43,961 nucleotides of DNA from Novosphingobium sp. SCN 66-18. Its GTDB lineage: Bacteria > Pseudomonadota > Alphaproteobacteria > Sphingomonadales > Sphingomonadaceae. This document shows, piece after piece, positions 31,897-40,618 of the stretch. The stretch covers positions 1 to 43,961 of the forward strand of contig MEGD01000025.1 of assembly GCA_001725355.1 (NCBI GenBank). Reading direction: 5' to 3'. The number at the start of each line of letters is the position of its first letter. The stretch's first letter is position 1. A program made the translations under genes and the position numbers. The notes beneath the pieces are model-generated. The model saw nothing but the letters and a program-made list of their open reading frames with translations, did no database searches and was not told the DNA's origin.

Positions 31897-32266
31897 GCTC
31901 TTCTATCTTGTCGACCCGATCGGGATAGAAAGCGACATGGTTCCGGATTTGCGCGACGGCGTCATAAGGCGTCTCGTAGCTCCAGACCGCGTTTACAGCA
32001 CGCTCTCCACCGACAGGAATGCTGAAGTAGGAGGCATCCCCCTTATAGGGGCAATAGCTTGCATGATCGGTGCGCTCCAGCAGGGACATGTCGACGTCCC
32101 CGCGCGGAATATATTGGACGGCCGAGTAGTTCGCCTCACGCAGTGTCAGCGCGGCCCTGGTGTTGGCTATCTCCTTTCCGCCCAGTGTGACGACGACGTG
32201 TTTTGGATTGGGCTCGATCGTGATGGGATGATCTGGCCCGGGCGTCTTGACGTGTTTTTCGGTCAT
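31889..32266 (-). CDS. DUF427-family protein
   Basis: A 125-residue protein with the DUF427 signature SYCPYKGDASYFSI and the flanking strands NPKHVVVTLGGKEIA and VNAVWSYETPYDAV. GAGGAGG lies just before ATG 32266, and the longer frame upstream lacks a ribosome site. Small beta-rich soluble protein; the biochemical role of the family is not established. Intact gene among remnants. Confidence 0.87.
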   Translation of the reverse strand: MTEKHVKTPGPDHPITIEPNPKHVVVTLGGKEIANTRAALTLREANYSAVQYIPRGDVDMSLLERTDHASYCPYKGDASYFSIPVGGERAVNAVWSYETPYDAVAQIRNHVAFYPDRVDKIEELT

Positions 32267-32415
32267 AGATTGCCTCCTCGACTGGTGGATCGGATATAGG
32301 GAGTCTGTTTCGGAGCTTCGAGCCACCCGCAGTGTGTCTCCCGATACCCAGTTCCTACCATCTGATGTAGTTGTCGAAAGCTGCCTTCCATTCACATTCG
32401 CCGGGAGGCGCTTGA

Positions 32416-32655
32416 GTGACGAGGGCCGTGACTTTTCCGACGTTCAAGCACGACCCGGACGGTCCGGTGCTGATGTTCAAGATCCTGGTCATTCAGACCA
32501 TCAACTCCCTGTCGCACGAGCGAACCGAGTACCTGATCAACGGCCAGCTTTCGTTCATGCGTTTCCTTGGGGTTGAGCCTGTCGGATCGTGTCCCTGCCC
32601 GCCAAGACGCTATGGCTGTTCCGCGAGCGATTCACCAAAGCCGGTGCCATCGCGA
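32416..32655 (+). mobile_element. IS5-type transposase fragment
   Basis: The frame encodes FPTFKHDPDGPVLMFKILV, IQTINSLSHERTEYLING and QLSFMRFLG, the N-terminal part of IS5-family transposases. Two frameshifts follow, since LSLSDRVP and AKTLWLFRERFTKAGAI continue the same protein in other frames. The catalytic DDE domain is absent and no terminal repeats were found. Dead element, in line with the nearby gene remnants. The 150 bases before it (32267-32415) hold nothing recognisable. Confidence 0.78.
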
Positions 32656-32732
32656 CCCCATCAGGCCGACCGTCAAGCTAACCTGCTGAGACCACTCAAC
32701 TTAGCCTCGGATGGACTCTTCGATTCGCATGA

Positions 32733-34274
32733 CTAGGTCGCCTTAAAACGGGCGAGGACGTTGCGGGTGATCTGTGCGATAAACGGATCGTTGGCCCGGA
32801 GCGCATGCGCCCATTCGGTGGTTCCGCCGTTGAACACTTCGCCACCTCCGCGGCGAAAGGATGCCACGACCGCGTGACCGCGGATGAGGGCGGGATTGGC
32901 GGCCATTTCCGGATCGCCGAATACGTCGCGCGCCACAGCGTCGAGATTCTCGGGCGGGATGATCGGGTGATAGGGGCTGTCCGGGTCCTCCCCGAACGCG
33001 CAGGGGGCAAGGCCGATGATTTCCAGATTTTCGGGAACACCAAGACCGGGCGCGGGCTTGGGCAAGCCATCCGCGCCGAAGTAGAAGCGGCAGCCGTCAT
33101 TCTCGTACCCCAACAACGGCAAGGTATCGCCGATCACGTCGCCATAGAACAGGTCCGTCCCCGCGAGAGCCCAGTGGCGGTCGTTGTAGATGGTGTAACC
33201 GCCCTGCCCGCGCGCAACGCACATTCCCAGCCGGTGATACCCGCCGAACAGAAAGGTCAAGCCGGTGATCGTCGCCTCCGGCCGTTCGAACGCGCGGTGT
33301 GACCACAGGTGCGTGGCAAGGGACGGATCGTCGCGCACCGCAGGATCGTTCTCGAACCCCCGCCACTTGTGGCAGACATACGTCCGTCCGCCATTCTCGA
33401 ACCGCACTTTCCAGAATGCGGTATTGCCCGAGAAGATCGCCAGCCCGCCGCCCGCATCGACGAACCTTTCCAGCGCGTCGCGTTCGTTGACCGTCCAGTA
33501 TTCGCTATGGCCCACGAGGAGAACGCAGGCATAGCCATCCAGCGCATCGGCTTCCGCATCGAGATCGCCATCGGTCGCATAGTCAAGCGCGATCCCTTCC
33601 CGCTCGGCCCAGTCCACGAACGCATGTTCCCATTTGTGCAGGAAGCCGGCGGAACCATCGTAAGGCGTCTGCAGATGCCGAAGGCGCCAGTCGGGATCGG
33701 CCGCCCAGGGGGTTTCGCCGAAATCGCGCTTACGCAGGTTGACCAGGCGCGGCGCATCTTCGGGCGCCGCGATAATCATCTGCGGAAAGGGCCTTTCGGT
33801 GGACAGCACGCCAATCGCCCCCGCCATGGCCTCGGCGAAGGGCTTGGCGCCGCTCATCAATCCAGCGACATCGCAATAGGCCGAAGCGCCGCCCCAGTAG
33901 TTGTAGGCATGATAGGTATTAGTGCTGAGGACGATGAGCGCGCGGGCGGATCGGGTGCCCCTGGCCGGGCGAACGCACAGACAATGATGCCATTGCTCGC
34001 CCCCGGCATCGGTCAGCAGCAGGTCATAGTAGCCCGTCTTCCAATCCGGGCCGATCTCCACATGGCCGGCAACCGGCCAGGCGCACCCGTTACTGTCGGC
34101 GTCGTCAGGCGTGGGATGATCGCCAACATCGATGTCCTCCACCACCGCGACAACCACGCGCTCCCGGCCGATCCGGGCGATTTCCAGTCGGCACGGCCCT
34201 TGCGCCGACGTAGCGTGGAGGGCGACCGTTTCCCCCGGCCGCGCGCTGAGTCTATCCGTATAGAACGCCGTCAT
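32733..34274 (-). CDS. N,N-dimethylformamidase large-subunit-like protein
   Basis: A 513-residue protein. The N-terminal 100 residues form a beta-rich domain (YTDRLSARPGETVALHAT, GYYDLLLTD), and the rest matches the C-terminal domain of the dimethylformamidase large subunit, with VLSTNTYHAYNYWGGAS, LLVGHSEYWT and FSGNTAFWKVRFE. The known enzyme is an iron amidohydrolase with tyrosine and glutamate ligands and a separate small subunit; no small-subunit gene is seen here. It probably hydrolyses an amide or C-N bond. GAAGGG precedes ATG 34274. Last gene of the aminotransferase-kinase-aldolase operon, 42 bases after the aldolase. Confidence 0.8.
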   Translation of the reverse strand: MTAFYTDRLSARPGETVALHATSAQGPCRLEIARIGRERVVVAVVEDIDVGDHPTPDDADSNGCAWPVAGHVEIGPDWKTGYYDLLLTDAGGEQWHHCLCVRPARGTRSARALIVLSTNTYHAYNYWGGASAYCDVAGLMSGAKPFAEAMAGAIGVLSTERPFPQMIIAAPEDAPRLVNLRKRDFGETPWAADPDWRLRHLQTPYDGSAGFLHKWEHAFVDWAEREGIALDYATDGDLDAEADALDGYACVLLVGHSEYWTVNERDALERFVDAGGGLAIFSGNTAFWKVRFENGGRTYVCHKWRGFENDPAVRDDPSLATHLWSHRAFERPEATITGLTFLFGGYHRLGMCVARGQGGYTIYNDRHWALAGTDLFYGDVIGDTLPLLGYENDGCRFYFGADGLPKPAPGLGVPENLEIIGLAPCAFGEDPDSPYHPIIPPENLDAVARDVFGDPEMAANPALIRGHAVVASFRRGGGEVFNGGTTEWAHALRANDPFIAQITRNVLARFKAT

Positions 34275-34316
34275 GCCGTTTCCCTTCCCCAATAAACCCT
34301 GCCCCGTGCCTGCGGA

Positions 34317-34955
34317 CTATTGACCGTATCCCTTGAATGCCCTGAGCACGGCGTCGATCTGCTCTTCATTGAGAAGCCGGGGCCCACCAATGGCCAGCGT
34401 CCCCCAGTAGACGGCCGCCTGCTCCTCCATTTCCTCCGTGATCGCCAGTGCGGAGCGCAGATCGCGACCAAGCGCGATCAGGCCGTGGTTGGCCATCAGG
34501 CACGCACGCCGCCCCTGCAGCGTTTCGACCACGCTGGCCGCCAGTTCCTCGCTGCCGAATGTGGCATAGGGGGCAACCGGCACCGTATCGCCACCCGAGA
34601 CGGCGACCATGTAGTGCAACGGCGGAATGGGCAGGCCGGCGCAGGCCAGGATGGTGGCATGGCGGGAATGGCAGTGGACCACCGCCTGCGCATCCGGACG
34701 GCGGCAGTAGATCCCCAGATGCATCCGCCATTCGCTCGACGGCCGGTTGCCGCCTTCCGCAAAGGTGCCATCGGCGCGAACGGCCACGATGGAAGCGGGC
34801 GTCAGCGCGTCCGGGACGACGCCGCTGGGCGTCACCAACATGCCGCCGTCCCAGCGGGCGGAGACATTTCCCGATGTGCCCCGGTTCAGCCCGCGCGCCT
34901 CCATCGCCCGCATCGTGGCGACGATGGCCTCGCGCAGTGCTTGCTCCTCGCTCAT
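34317..34955 (-). CDS. Class II (zinc) aldolase, fuculose-phosphate aldolase type
   Basis: A 212-residue aldolase/epimerase-family protein. Zinc ligands H94 and H96 (VVHCHSRHA) and H157 (MANHGLI), with the general base E75 (SSEWRMHLGIY), sit two residues from the positions in fuculose-1-phosphate aldolase FucA. The phosphate-binding GNRGTSGNVSAR-like segment is NRGTSGNVSAR near residue 24. It should cleave a phosphorylated sugar or hydroxy-keto acid to dihydroxyacetone phosphate or pyruvate and an aldehyde. ATG 34955 overlaps the kinase stop (ATGA). The kinase next door probably supplies its phosphorylated substrate. Confidence 0.9.
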   Translation of the reverse strand: MSEEQALREAIVATMRAMEARGLNRGTSGNVSARWDGGMLVTPSGVVPDALTPASIVAVRADGTFAEGGNRPSSEWRMHLGIYCRRPDAQAVVHCHSRHATILACAGLPIPPLHYMVAVSGGDTVPVAPYATFGSEELAASVVETLQGRRACLMANHGLIALGRDLRSALAITEEMEEQAAVYWGTLAIGGPRLLNEEQIDAVLRAFKGYGQ

Positions 34956-35914
34956 GCCAGGCGTTCTGCGGTGCGCGCGAAGTCCAGGGTTTGCGTCAGG
35001 CCCTCAAGCGCCCCAAGCGTTCCCACGCCCATCGCCACGCGCGCAGCAACCGCGCTGGCCAAGTCGAGACAGGCCGCATCGTCGAGCCCGTTCAGCTGTC
35101 CGGTTATAAAGCCCGCGCAAAAGGAATCGCCGCACGTCGTGGTGTCCACCGGCTCGATGGCAAAGGCCTTGGCGTGCGTCGTGCCGTCCGGCGTGAACAC
35201 CATCGCGCCATCGCGCCCCAGCTTGAACACACATCCGCCCGCGCCCATGGCCATGAAGTGCCCCGCCGCCGTTGCCAGATCATCGTGCCGGACCGCTACA
35301 CCTGCCTCCCCCATCAGCGCGCGCACTTCCGCCAGGCTCGGCATGAACAGGTCGACATGCGGCAGAAGCGCGGCGAGTTCTTCCAAGGCCCCGGGCCGTG
35401 GAGCGATCAGGTCGCACGTGACCAAGGCGCCGCCCGCCTTTGCCGTGGCCAGGAAACCCGGTCCCTGCCCGGCCATTCCGGGGTAGCCCACGCCGCCCCA
35501 GTGCAGCGCCCGCGTCCGCGCCGCACGCGCGACGGCGCCATCGGTCAGTGGCGTGAGAATGCTGGCACCGAGCATATGATAGAGACCACGCTGCCCGTCG
35601 GCGCGGACCGGCAGGACGGTGGTCGCGGTCGGCAGGCCATCGACGGTCTGCAACTGCGCGGTATCTATCCCGGCGCTTTCCAGCCCGGCCCGCACCACGG
35701 CACCTTGCGCATCGGCGCCCACGGCGGAAGCGATGGCGACTTTCAGGCCCAGCCGCGCCGCCACCATGGCCGTGCCGCCGGCAGTGCCGGCCGGCGAAAG
35801 GCGAATACTGTCGACAAGAACGCTCTCGTCGACCGAAACCGCCCTCTCCACCGGATGCACGGCGATATCGAGCGTCGTCAGCCCGACCGCCAGCAAATCA
35901 ATCGTGTCGCTCAC
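34952..35914 (-). CDS. PfkB-family carbohydrate kinase
   Basis: A 320-residue ribokinase-fold kinase. The N-terminal lid motif is SPAGTAGGTAMVAARLG and the C-terminal catalytic motif VDTTTCGDSFCAGF contains the base D263; cysteine replaces the common alanine of DTTGAGDSF. The start is GTG 35914 with AAGGA upstream. It phosphorylates a sugar, nucleoside or sugar acid. Tight coupling with the aldolase suggests a kinase-aldolase cleavage route. Confidence 0.9.
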   Translation of the reverse strand: MSDTIDLLAVGLTTLDIAVHPVERAVSVDESVLVDSIRLSPAGTAGGTAMVAARLGLKVAIASAVGADAQGAVVRAGLESAGIDTAQLQTVDGLPTATTVLPVRADGQRGLYHMLGASILTPLTDGAVARAARTRALHWGGVGYPGMAGQGPGFLATAKAGGALVTCDLIAPRPGALEELAALLPHVDLFMPSLAEVRALMGEAGVAVRHDDLATAAGHFMAMGAGGCVFKLGRDGAMVFTPDGTTHAKAFAIEPVDTTTCGDSFCAGFITGQLNGLDDAACLDLASAVAARVAMGVGTLGALEGLTQTLDFARTAERLA

Positions 35915-35965
35915 GTATTTCGTCCTTCTGGCCGATCATGCCAATGACCACCCGATCGGCGCAAG

Positions 35966-37252
35966 TCAGGCCACCGGTTCCGGCGCATGGGCCGACAGAA
36001 GAGCCATCAGCATGGCTGATGGAACCAGCTTTTCCAGTCTGGCCGCGACAGCCGCGAAAGCCTCTTCGGCAGCCGCGATCGCAAGATCAATGTCAGCCTC
36101 GGTCATGGCCGCGCACAGGAACATGTTGTGCCAGGGATGCATGTAGACCCCCCGCGCCAGCATCTCCTCGGTCCAGGCGTAGCCGATGCGCAAATCGGGA
36201 TCCTGCTCGAACATGATCAGCGGCATCTGCACCGGCCCGGTCTGGCGCAGCGCGAAACCATGGCGCCTGGCTGCCGCGTCGAGGCCGGCGCGCAACTTGC
36301 CCCCCAGCAGCACCATGTGTTCGAGATAATCGGTTTCCCGCAGGATCCGCAGCGTCTCGATGGCGGCCGCCATCGGCACGGCAGCGAACCAGAAAGAACC
36401 GGTGACATAGATATCCCCCGCGCCCTTGCGGCAACTGTCCGCGCCCAGCAGCGCCGAGATCGGCTGCCCGTTGGCGATCGACTTGCCCCAGCAACTCAGG
36501 TCCGGCTTTACGCCGACGAGGGACCACGAACAATCACGCGTGATCCGGAAACCCGCACGCACTTCGTCGATCACCAGCATGGCGCCTGTCTGGTCGCACA
36601 GTTCGCGCACGCGCTGGGCATAGTCCCGATCGGGCAATTCCTGGTCGATGAAGACATCGTGCTTGAACGGACTGGCGATGATTGCGGCAAGATCGTCTCC
36701 CGCCGCCGCCACTGCCGCTTCCAGGCTTGCGACGTCGTTGTAGCGGTATGGACGCTGCCACGCGCGGTCTTCCGCCACCACGCCCGCCGGCACCGGCGTA
36801 CACCACGCGGCGGCGCCATGATAGGCACCTTCGGCCATCAGAACGATCCGCCGCCCCGTTTGCGCGCGCGCGGCCATCACCGCCATGCTGGTCGCATCCG
36901 TCCCGTTCTTGCAGAACATCGCCCAGTCGGCGTGATCCACCATGGAAACCAGCGTTTCGGCAAGGTCGACCATCACCGGCGCGGGGCCGGTCATGGCGTC
37001 TCCCAGTTCCGCCTGCCGGGCGGCGGCGGCATCGACGCGATTGTCGCGATAGCCGAGCAGACTGGGCCCATAGGCGCACATGAAATCGAGGTAGCGCTTC
37101 CCATCCGCGTCCCAGATGTAGGCACCTTCCGCCCTGCTGAAAAACTGCGGAAACGCCGCCGGCAGAAGTCGGGTCGATTCGTGACCATACATGCCGTTGG
37201 GAATGACCTTGAGCGCACGCGCCTTCAGCGCCGCATCGACGGGTTTGTCCAT
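35966..37252 (-). CDS. Class III aminotransferase (glutamate-1-semialdehyde aminomutase-like)
   Basis: A 428-residue PLP enzyme. Cofactor features: FCKNGTDATSMAV, AYHGAAAW, VIDEVRAGFR and the lysine K257 in CWGKSIANGQPISALLG. The pattern is that of aminomutase-like class III transaminases, but the catabolic context makes haem synthesis unlikely. It probably transaminates an amine or beta-amino acid. GGAGG precedes ATG 37252. Starts the four-gene minus-strand operon; 51 bases separate it from the kinase gene. Confidence 0.9.
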   Translation of the reverse strand: MDKPVDAALKARALKVIPNGMYGHESTRLLPAAFPQFFSRAEGAYIWDADGKRYLDFMCAYGPSLLGYRDNRVDAAAARQAELGDAMTGPAPVMVDLAETLVSMVDHADWAMFCKNGTDATSMAVMAARAQTGRRIVLMAEGAYHGAAAWCTPVPAGVVAEDRAWQRPYRYNDVASLEAAVAAAGDDLAAIIASPFKHDVFIDQELPDRDYAQRVRELCDQTGAMLVIDEVRAGFRITRDCSWSLVGVKPDLSCWGKSIANGQPISALLGADSCRKGAGDIYVTGSFWFAAVPMAAAIETLRILRETDYLEHMVLLGGKLRAGLDAAARRHGFALRQTGPVQMPLIMFEQDPDLRIGYAWTEEMLARGVYMHPWHNMFLCAAMTEADIDLAIAAAEEAFAAVAARLEKLVPSAMLMALLSAHAPEPVA

Positions 37253-37270
37253 AACCGCACCCTCCAATTG

Positions 37271-37284
37271 ATAGCCATTGCTAT
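37271..37284. promoter_or_regulatory. Inverted repeat ATAGC-CATT-GCTAT before the aminotransferase
   Basis: Five-base arms with a four-base spacer, 19 bases before the aminotransferase start in the 93-base gap below the TetR gene. Possible operator of that TetR protein. No second copy was found. Confidence 0.4.
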
Positions 37285-37345
37285 TGAATGGAGGAAAGCG
37301 GGTTTGTCAATCAATTTCCATAATGAAGACTATCGTTTTTATCGC

Positions 37346-38032
37346 TCACGATTCCTTCGCAGGTCCGTCACCTTCGGATGCCTCGACAAGATCGCGGTAA
37401 TAGAGAGTGATCATCCGCGCCGTCTCGATCGTGAGCTCTTCCTCCAGCTGGGGGGCGTCAACGATCAGTTCGCTGGCGGCGTTGGCCAATGTGGTACTGA
37501 GCAGCGCCGCCGTGCGAAGCCGTCCCTTGTCGACCGATGGGTAACGCGCTCCGAGCTGGTCCACGATAGCCCGGGCCACCGTATCGACCGAATCGGCCCT
37601 TACCTCGCGCAGGACGGGAACGGCGCGCATGACAAGCTGTATCCATTCCCCGCCCGGTTGTTCGCGCGCCACCTTGCGAACACGCGTCAGAAGATCGGCT
37701 CGCTGCTTGATCGCCTCCTCCAGCGACCCGTCGAGGTGGCCGTGTCCCTGCTCCAGCCATTCCAGAACGATAGCGTCCTCGGCCTCCATCAGGCGGCGGC
37801 CCATTTCCCGCAAGATCGCGTACTTATTGGGAAAATATCGATAGAGGGCCGGAGGCGTGATGCCCGCGCGCACGCAGATCATGTTGGTGGAAAGCCGCTC
37901 GACGCCAACCTCGCCCAGCAGTTGCCCGGTTACATCGAGAATCAGTTCGAAGGTCGCCCGCGCGCGGTCCTGCGAAGGGGCAAGCTTCGTACGCAACTCC
38001 ACTCCCGGGCTTTCCTTGCTCCGCTTGGCCAT
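37346..38032 (-). CDS. TetR-family regulator
   Basis: A 228-residue regulator. N-terminal helix-turn-helix about residues 30-75: ILDVTGQLLGEVGVERLSTN, then AGITPPALYRYFPNKYAIL. The helical ligand domain follows. A 20-residue basic N-terminal extension (MAKRSKESPG...) is present. It sits between a divergent TonB receptor gene and the aminotransferase operon, both possible targets. GGAAG precedes ATG 38032. Ligand unknown. Confidence 0.9.
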   Translation of the reverse strand: MAKRSKESPGVELRTKLAPSQDRARATFELILDVTGQLLGEVGVERLSTNMICVRAGITPPALYRYFPNKYAILREMGRRLMEAEDAIVLEWLEQGHGHLDGSLEEAIKQRADLLTRVRKVAREQPGGEWIQLVMRAVPVLREVRADSVDTVARAIVDQLGARYPSVDKGRLRTAALLSTTLANAASELIVDAPQLEEELTIETARMITLYYRDLVEASEGDGPAKES

Positions 38033-38177
38033 GATTCTTCCATTGTTCCGGATTCAGCCAGAACCGCATCGCCCGTCAGTTCCACACAATCAAGCCTCAG
38101 CCCTATCCGAACCCGTCCCGGAAACAGGTTATCCCGCCCATTTCCAATTAACACACTGAATCTAAAACCTTAAAAAA

Positions 38178-38208
38178 GTAGTCTTGCATATAAGATTGTT
38201 ATGACTAC
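38178..38208. promoter_or_regulatory. Inverted repeat GTAGTC-N19-GACTAC in the divergent promoter
   Basis: Six-base arms flank an AT-rich centre (TATAAGATTGTTA) within the 268-base gap between the TetR gene and the TonB receptor gene. The spacing fits a promoter or a wide operator. The rest of the gap holds no gene. Confidence 0.35.
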
Positions 38209-38300
38209 CGTATGACCCATCCCGAACGGCGACGCGAGACATCCGACCGTGTTCCCATGAAGAAATTCCAATAGCGGCAACGCAATCAGAGGGGGGTTCG

Positions 38301-40604
38301 ATGATGAAGACGAAACGGTGGAACGGTACCGCGCTGGGCGCCTTTCTTGCCCTTCTGGCACCGCAGTATGCGCAGGCGGAAACCCCCGCCCCGAATGCAG
38401 GAGAACCCGCTTCCTCCAACGCGCAGGCCGCTTCGGACGATGACGGTTCGACCATCATCGTCACGGCCAACCGGCGCGAGGAGAGGTTGCAGGACGTGCC
38501 CATCGCCGTCTCCGCCCTCTCCGCCGACCAGATCCGCAACATGCGCGTCACCAATGTCCTGGAGCTCAACAACGTGGCGCCGGGGCTGCGCATCACCTCC
38601 GCCGACGCTGCCGCGAACCCCAAGATATTCATCCGCGGCGTGGGTCTTTCCGACTTCAATCCAAGCTCGTCGAGCGGCGTGGGCATCTATGCCGACGGCG
38701 TCTATGTCGGTTCCCCGCTGGCACAGCTTGCCGGCTTCTACGACATCGAGCGGATCGAAGTCCTGCGCGGTCCCCAGGGTACATTGTTCGGACGCAACAC
38801 GACCGGCGGCGCCATCAACGTCATCACCAAGCGCCCGACCCAGACGTTCCAGGGCAACGCCTCCGTCGACTATGGGCAGTTCAACACGGTCAACGCCAAC
38901 GCCGCCATCGGCGGGCCGATCGTGCAGGACAAGCTCGCCTTCCGCCTTTCCGGCCAGTACGTCCGCGACGACGGAAATTTCTACAACCGGACCACGGGCG
39001 ATCACATCGGGTATCAGAACCGCTATGCGATACGCGGCCAGTTGCTCTACACGCCCGCGAGCAACGTCGAATTCCTCGTTCAGGGCAGCTTCTTCCGGAA
39101 CCGTGGCAGCGCCACAACGGTAAAGTCCCGCGCGCTCTTTCCCACTTCCCCTGCATCGGCCGGACCCGACGGCCTGTGCGCGCCCGGCAGCTACTCGACG
39201 CCCGGCGCCTGCACCGATCTGCTGGGGTATCAGGACACGAACGCCAGTCCCTATTCGGTCGAGTCCAACCTTCAGGGCAAGGACAAGGTGGATGTCGCGA
39301 ACGTCAGCGTGACGGCGACCATCGAACTGGGCGCGCTGGATATCATCTCGATCACGGCCTATCAGGATGCCTGGCGGGACGACATCGAGAACACGGACGG
39401 CAGCCCCCTCCAGATGCTGGAAGCGCGCTACAATACCGTGCAGCGCGAATTCAGCCACGAAATCCGCTTCCAGTCGCACGGCAAGACCCGCGCACGGTGG
39501 GTGATCGGCGGCTACTACATGCGCGATTATCTGCGCGACAACAGCTCCTATGACGTCCTGCGCGCACTGCGGCCGCTGTTCGCCACCCCGCAGAATCCGT
39601 CCGGTGTCGATCTCGCGAACAGCGTCGCCCAGTTCAGTTGGCCCTATGTGCAGAAGACGGACAGCTTCGCGGTCTTCGGCCAGATCGATTATGACGTGAC
39701 CGACCGGCTGACGATCACCGGTGGACTGCGCTGGTCGGCCGACGAGAAGAGCATCGATTACACAAGCGCCGCCGAGCAGGGATCGATCGTTCTGCTCAAG
39801 GCACGAAACAACAAGACTTTCAGCGACTGGTCCGGCCGTGCGGGCATTTCCTATGAACTGTCGCCGTCGGCGCGAATTTACGCCACTTTCAACCGGGGTT
39901 ACAAATCAGGCGGCTTCTTTGGCGGTCAGGCCACCTCGCTGGCCCAGTTGGAACCCTACAAGAACGAAAGGCTCAATGCCTACGAAACGGGCCTGAAAAC
40001 CGAAATTCTCGGCAGGCGCGTGCGCGCGAACCTTTCGGCATTCTATTACGATTATTCGGACCAGCAGGTCTATTCGCTGGAAGTGCGCAACGGGATCACC
40101 ACGCAGGTACTGACCAACGCCGCCTCGTCGCGCGCTTACGGCGGCGAATTCGAACTTGGCGGCAATCCGATCCGGCCACTGGCGATCAACTTTTCCGTGG
40201 CCTATCTCAACACGCGGATACTGGACTTCCAGTCGGCTGGCGAAGACTATTCGGGCAACATGCTGCAGCATTCGCCGAAATGGTCGGTGAACGGCTCTAT
40301 CACCTATACGGCGGACCTGCCGAACGGCAGCGCGATCATCGTGAATGCCGATGCGAACTGGCGCAGCCGGGTCTATTTCGACAATACCCAGCGACTGCGC
40401 ATTTCCGACAGCCCGAAAGCGCTCGCCAACGCCCAGGTCGGCTGGCGACTGGCGGGCGGGCACTTCGAACTGGGCGGGTTCGTGAAGAACATCTTCAACC
40501 AGACATACCTGAACGGAATCAGTTCGATCGAAAGCCTTGGCTTTGATGCGTTGACTTACGGTCAGCAACGCCGTGCAGGCGGCTATCTGCGCGCATCATT
40601 CTGA
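38301..40604 (+). CDS. TonB-dependent outer-membrane receptor (third)
   Basis: A 767-residue receptor. The signal peptide runs to about residue 26 (APQYAQA), followed by a TonB box (STIIVTANRR), a plug (IRGVGLSDFNPSSSS, IEVLRGPQGTLFGRNTTGG) and a barrel ending in YLRASF. AGAGGGGGG lies before the ATG pair at 38301/38304. Divergent from the TetR gene and 14 bases before a P450 gene, so it likely imports the P450 substrate, perhaps a terpenoid, steroid or aromatic; not determinable. Confidence 0.93.
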   Translation: MMKTKRWNGTALGAFLALLAPQYAQAETPAPNAGEPASSNAQAASDDDGSTIIVTANRREERLQDVPIAVSALSADQIRNMRVTNVLELNNVAPGLRITSADAAANPKIFIRGVGLSDFNPSSSSGVGIYADGVYVGSPLAQLAGFYDIERIEVLRGPQGTLFGRNTTGGAINVITKRPTQTFQGNASVDYGQFNTVNANAAIGGPIVQDKLAFRLSGQYVRDDGNFYNRTTGDHIGYQNRYAIRGQLLYTPASNVEFLVQGSFFRNRGSATTVKSRALFPTSPASAGPDGLCAPGSYSTPGACTDLLGYQDTNASPYSVESNLQGKDKVDVANVSVTATIELGALDIISITAYQDAWRDDIENTDGSPLQMLEARYNTVQREFSHEIRFQSHGKTRARWVIGGYYMRDYLRDNSSYDVLRALRPLFATPQNPSGVDLANSVAQFSWPYVQKTDSFAVFGQIDYDVTDRLTITGGLRWSADEKSIDYTSAAEQGSIVLLKARNNKTFSDWSGRAGISYELSPSARIYATFNRGYKSGGFFGGQATSLAQLEPYKNERLNAYETGLKTEILGRRVRANLSAFYYDYSDQQVYSLEVRNGITTQVLTNAASSRAYGGEFELGGNPIRPLAINFSVAYLNTRILDFQSAGEDYSGNMLQHSPKWSVNGSITYTADLPNGSAIIVNADANWRSRVYFDNTQRLRISDSPKALANAQVGWRLAGGHFELGGFVKNIFNQTYLNGISSIESLGFDALTYGQQRRAGGYLRASF

Positions 40605-40618
40605 TCGAGAGACGGGGG

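Noticed and set aside
35966-37252. Haem-biosynthesis glutamate-1-semialdehyde aminomutase (hemL)
   Set aside because: Alphaproteobacteria normally make aminolevulinate by the ALAS route, and the operon context is catabolic; a related class III transaminase is more likely.
36128-38173. 681-codon open frame opposite the aminotransferase and TetR genes
   Set aside because: It spans two real genes and the promoter between them, with no family likeness.
37253-38300. TAACGATCGTTA as the site of the TetR protein at 37346
   Set aside because: No copy lies near the TetR gene or its neighbours, while every copy sits in the MarR-containing cluster 14-38 kb away.
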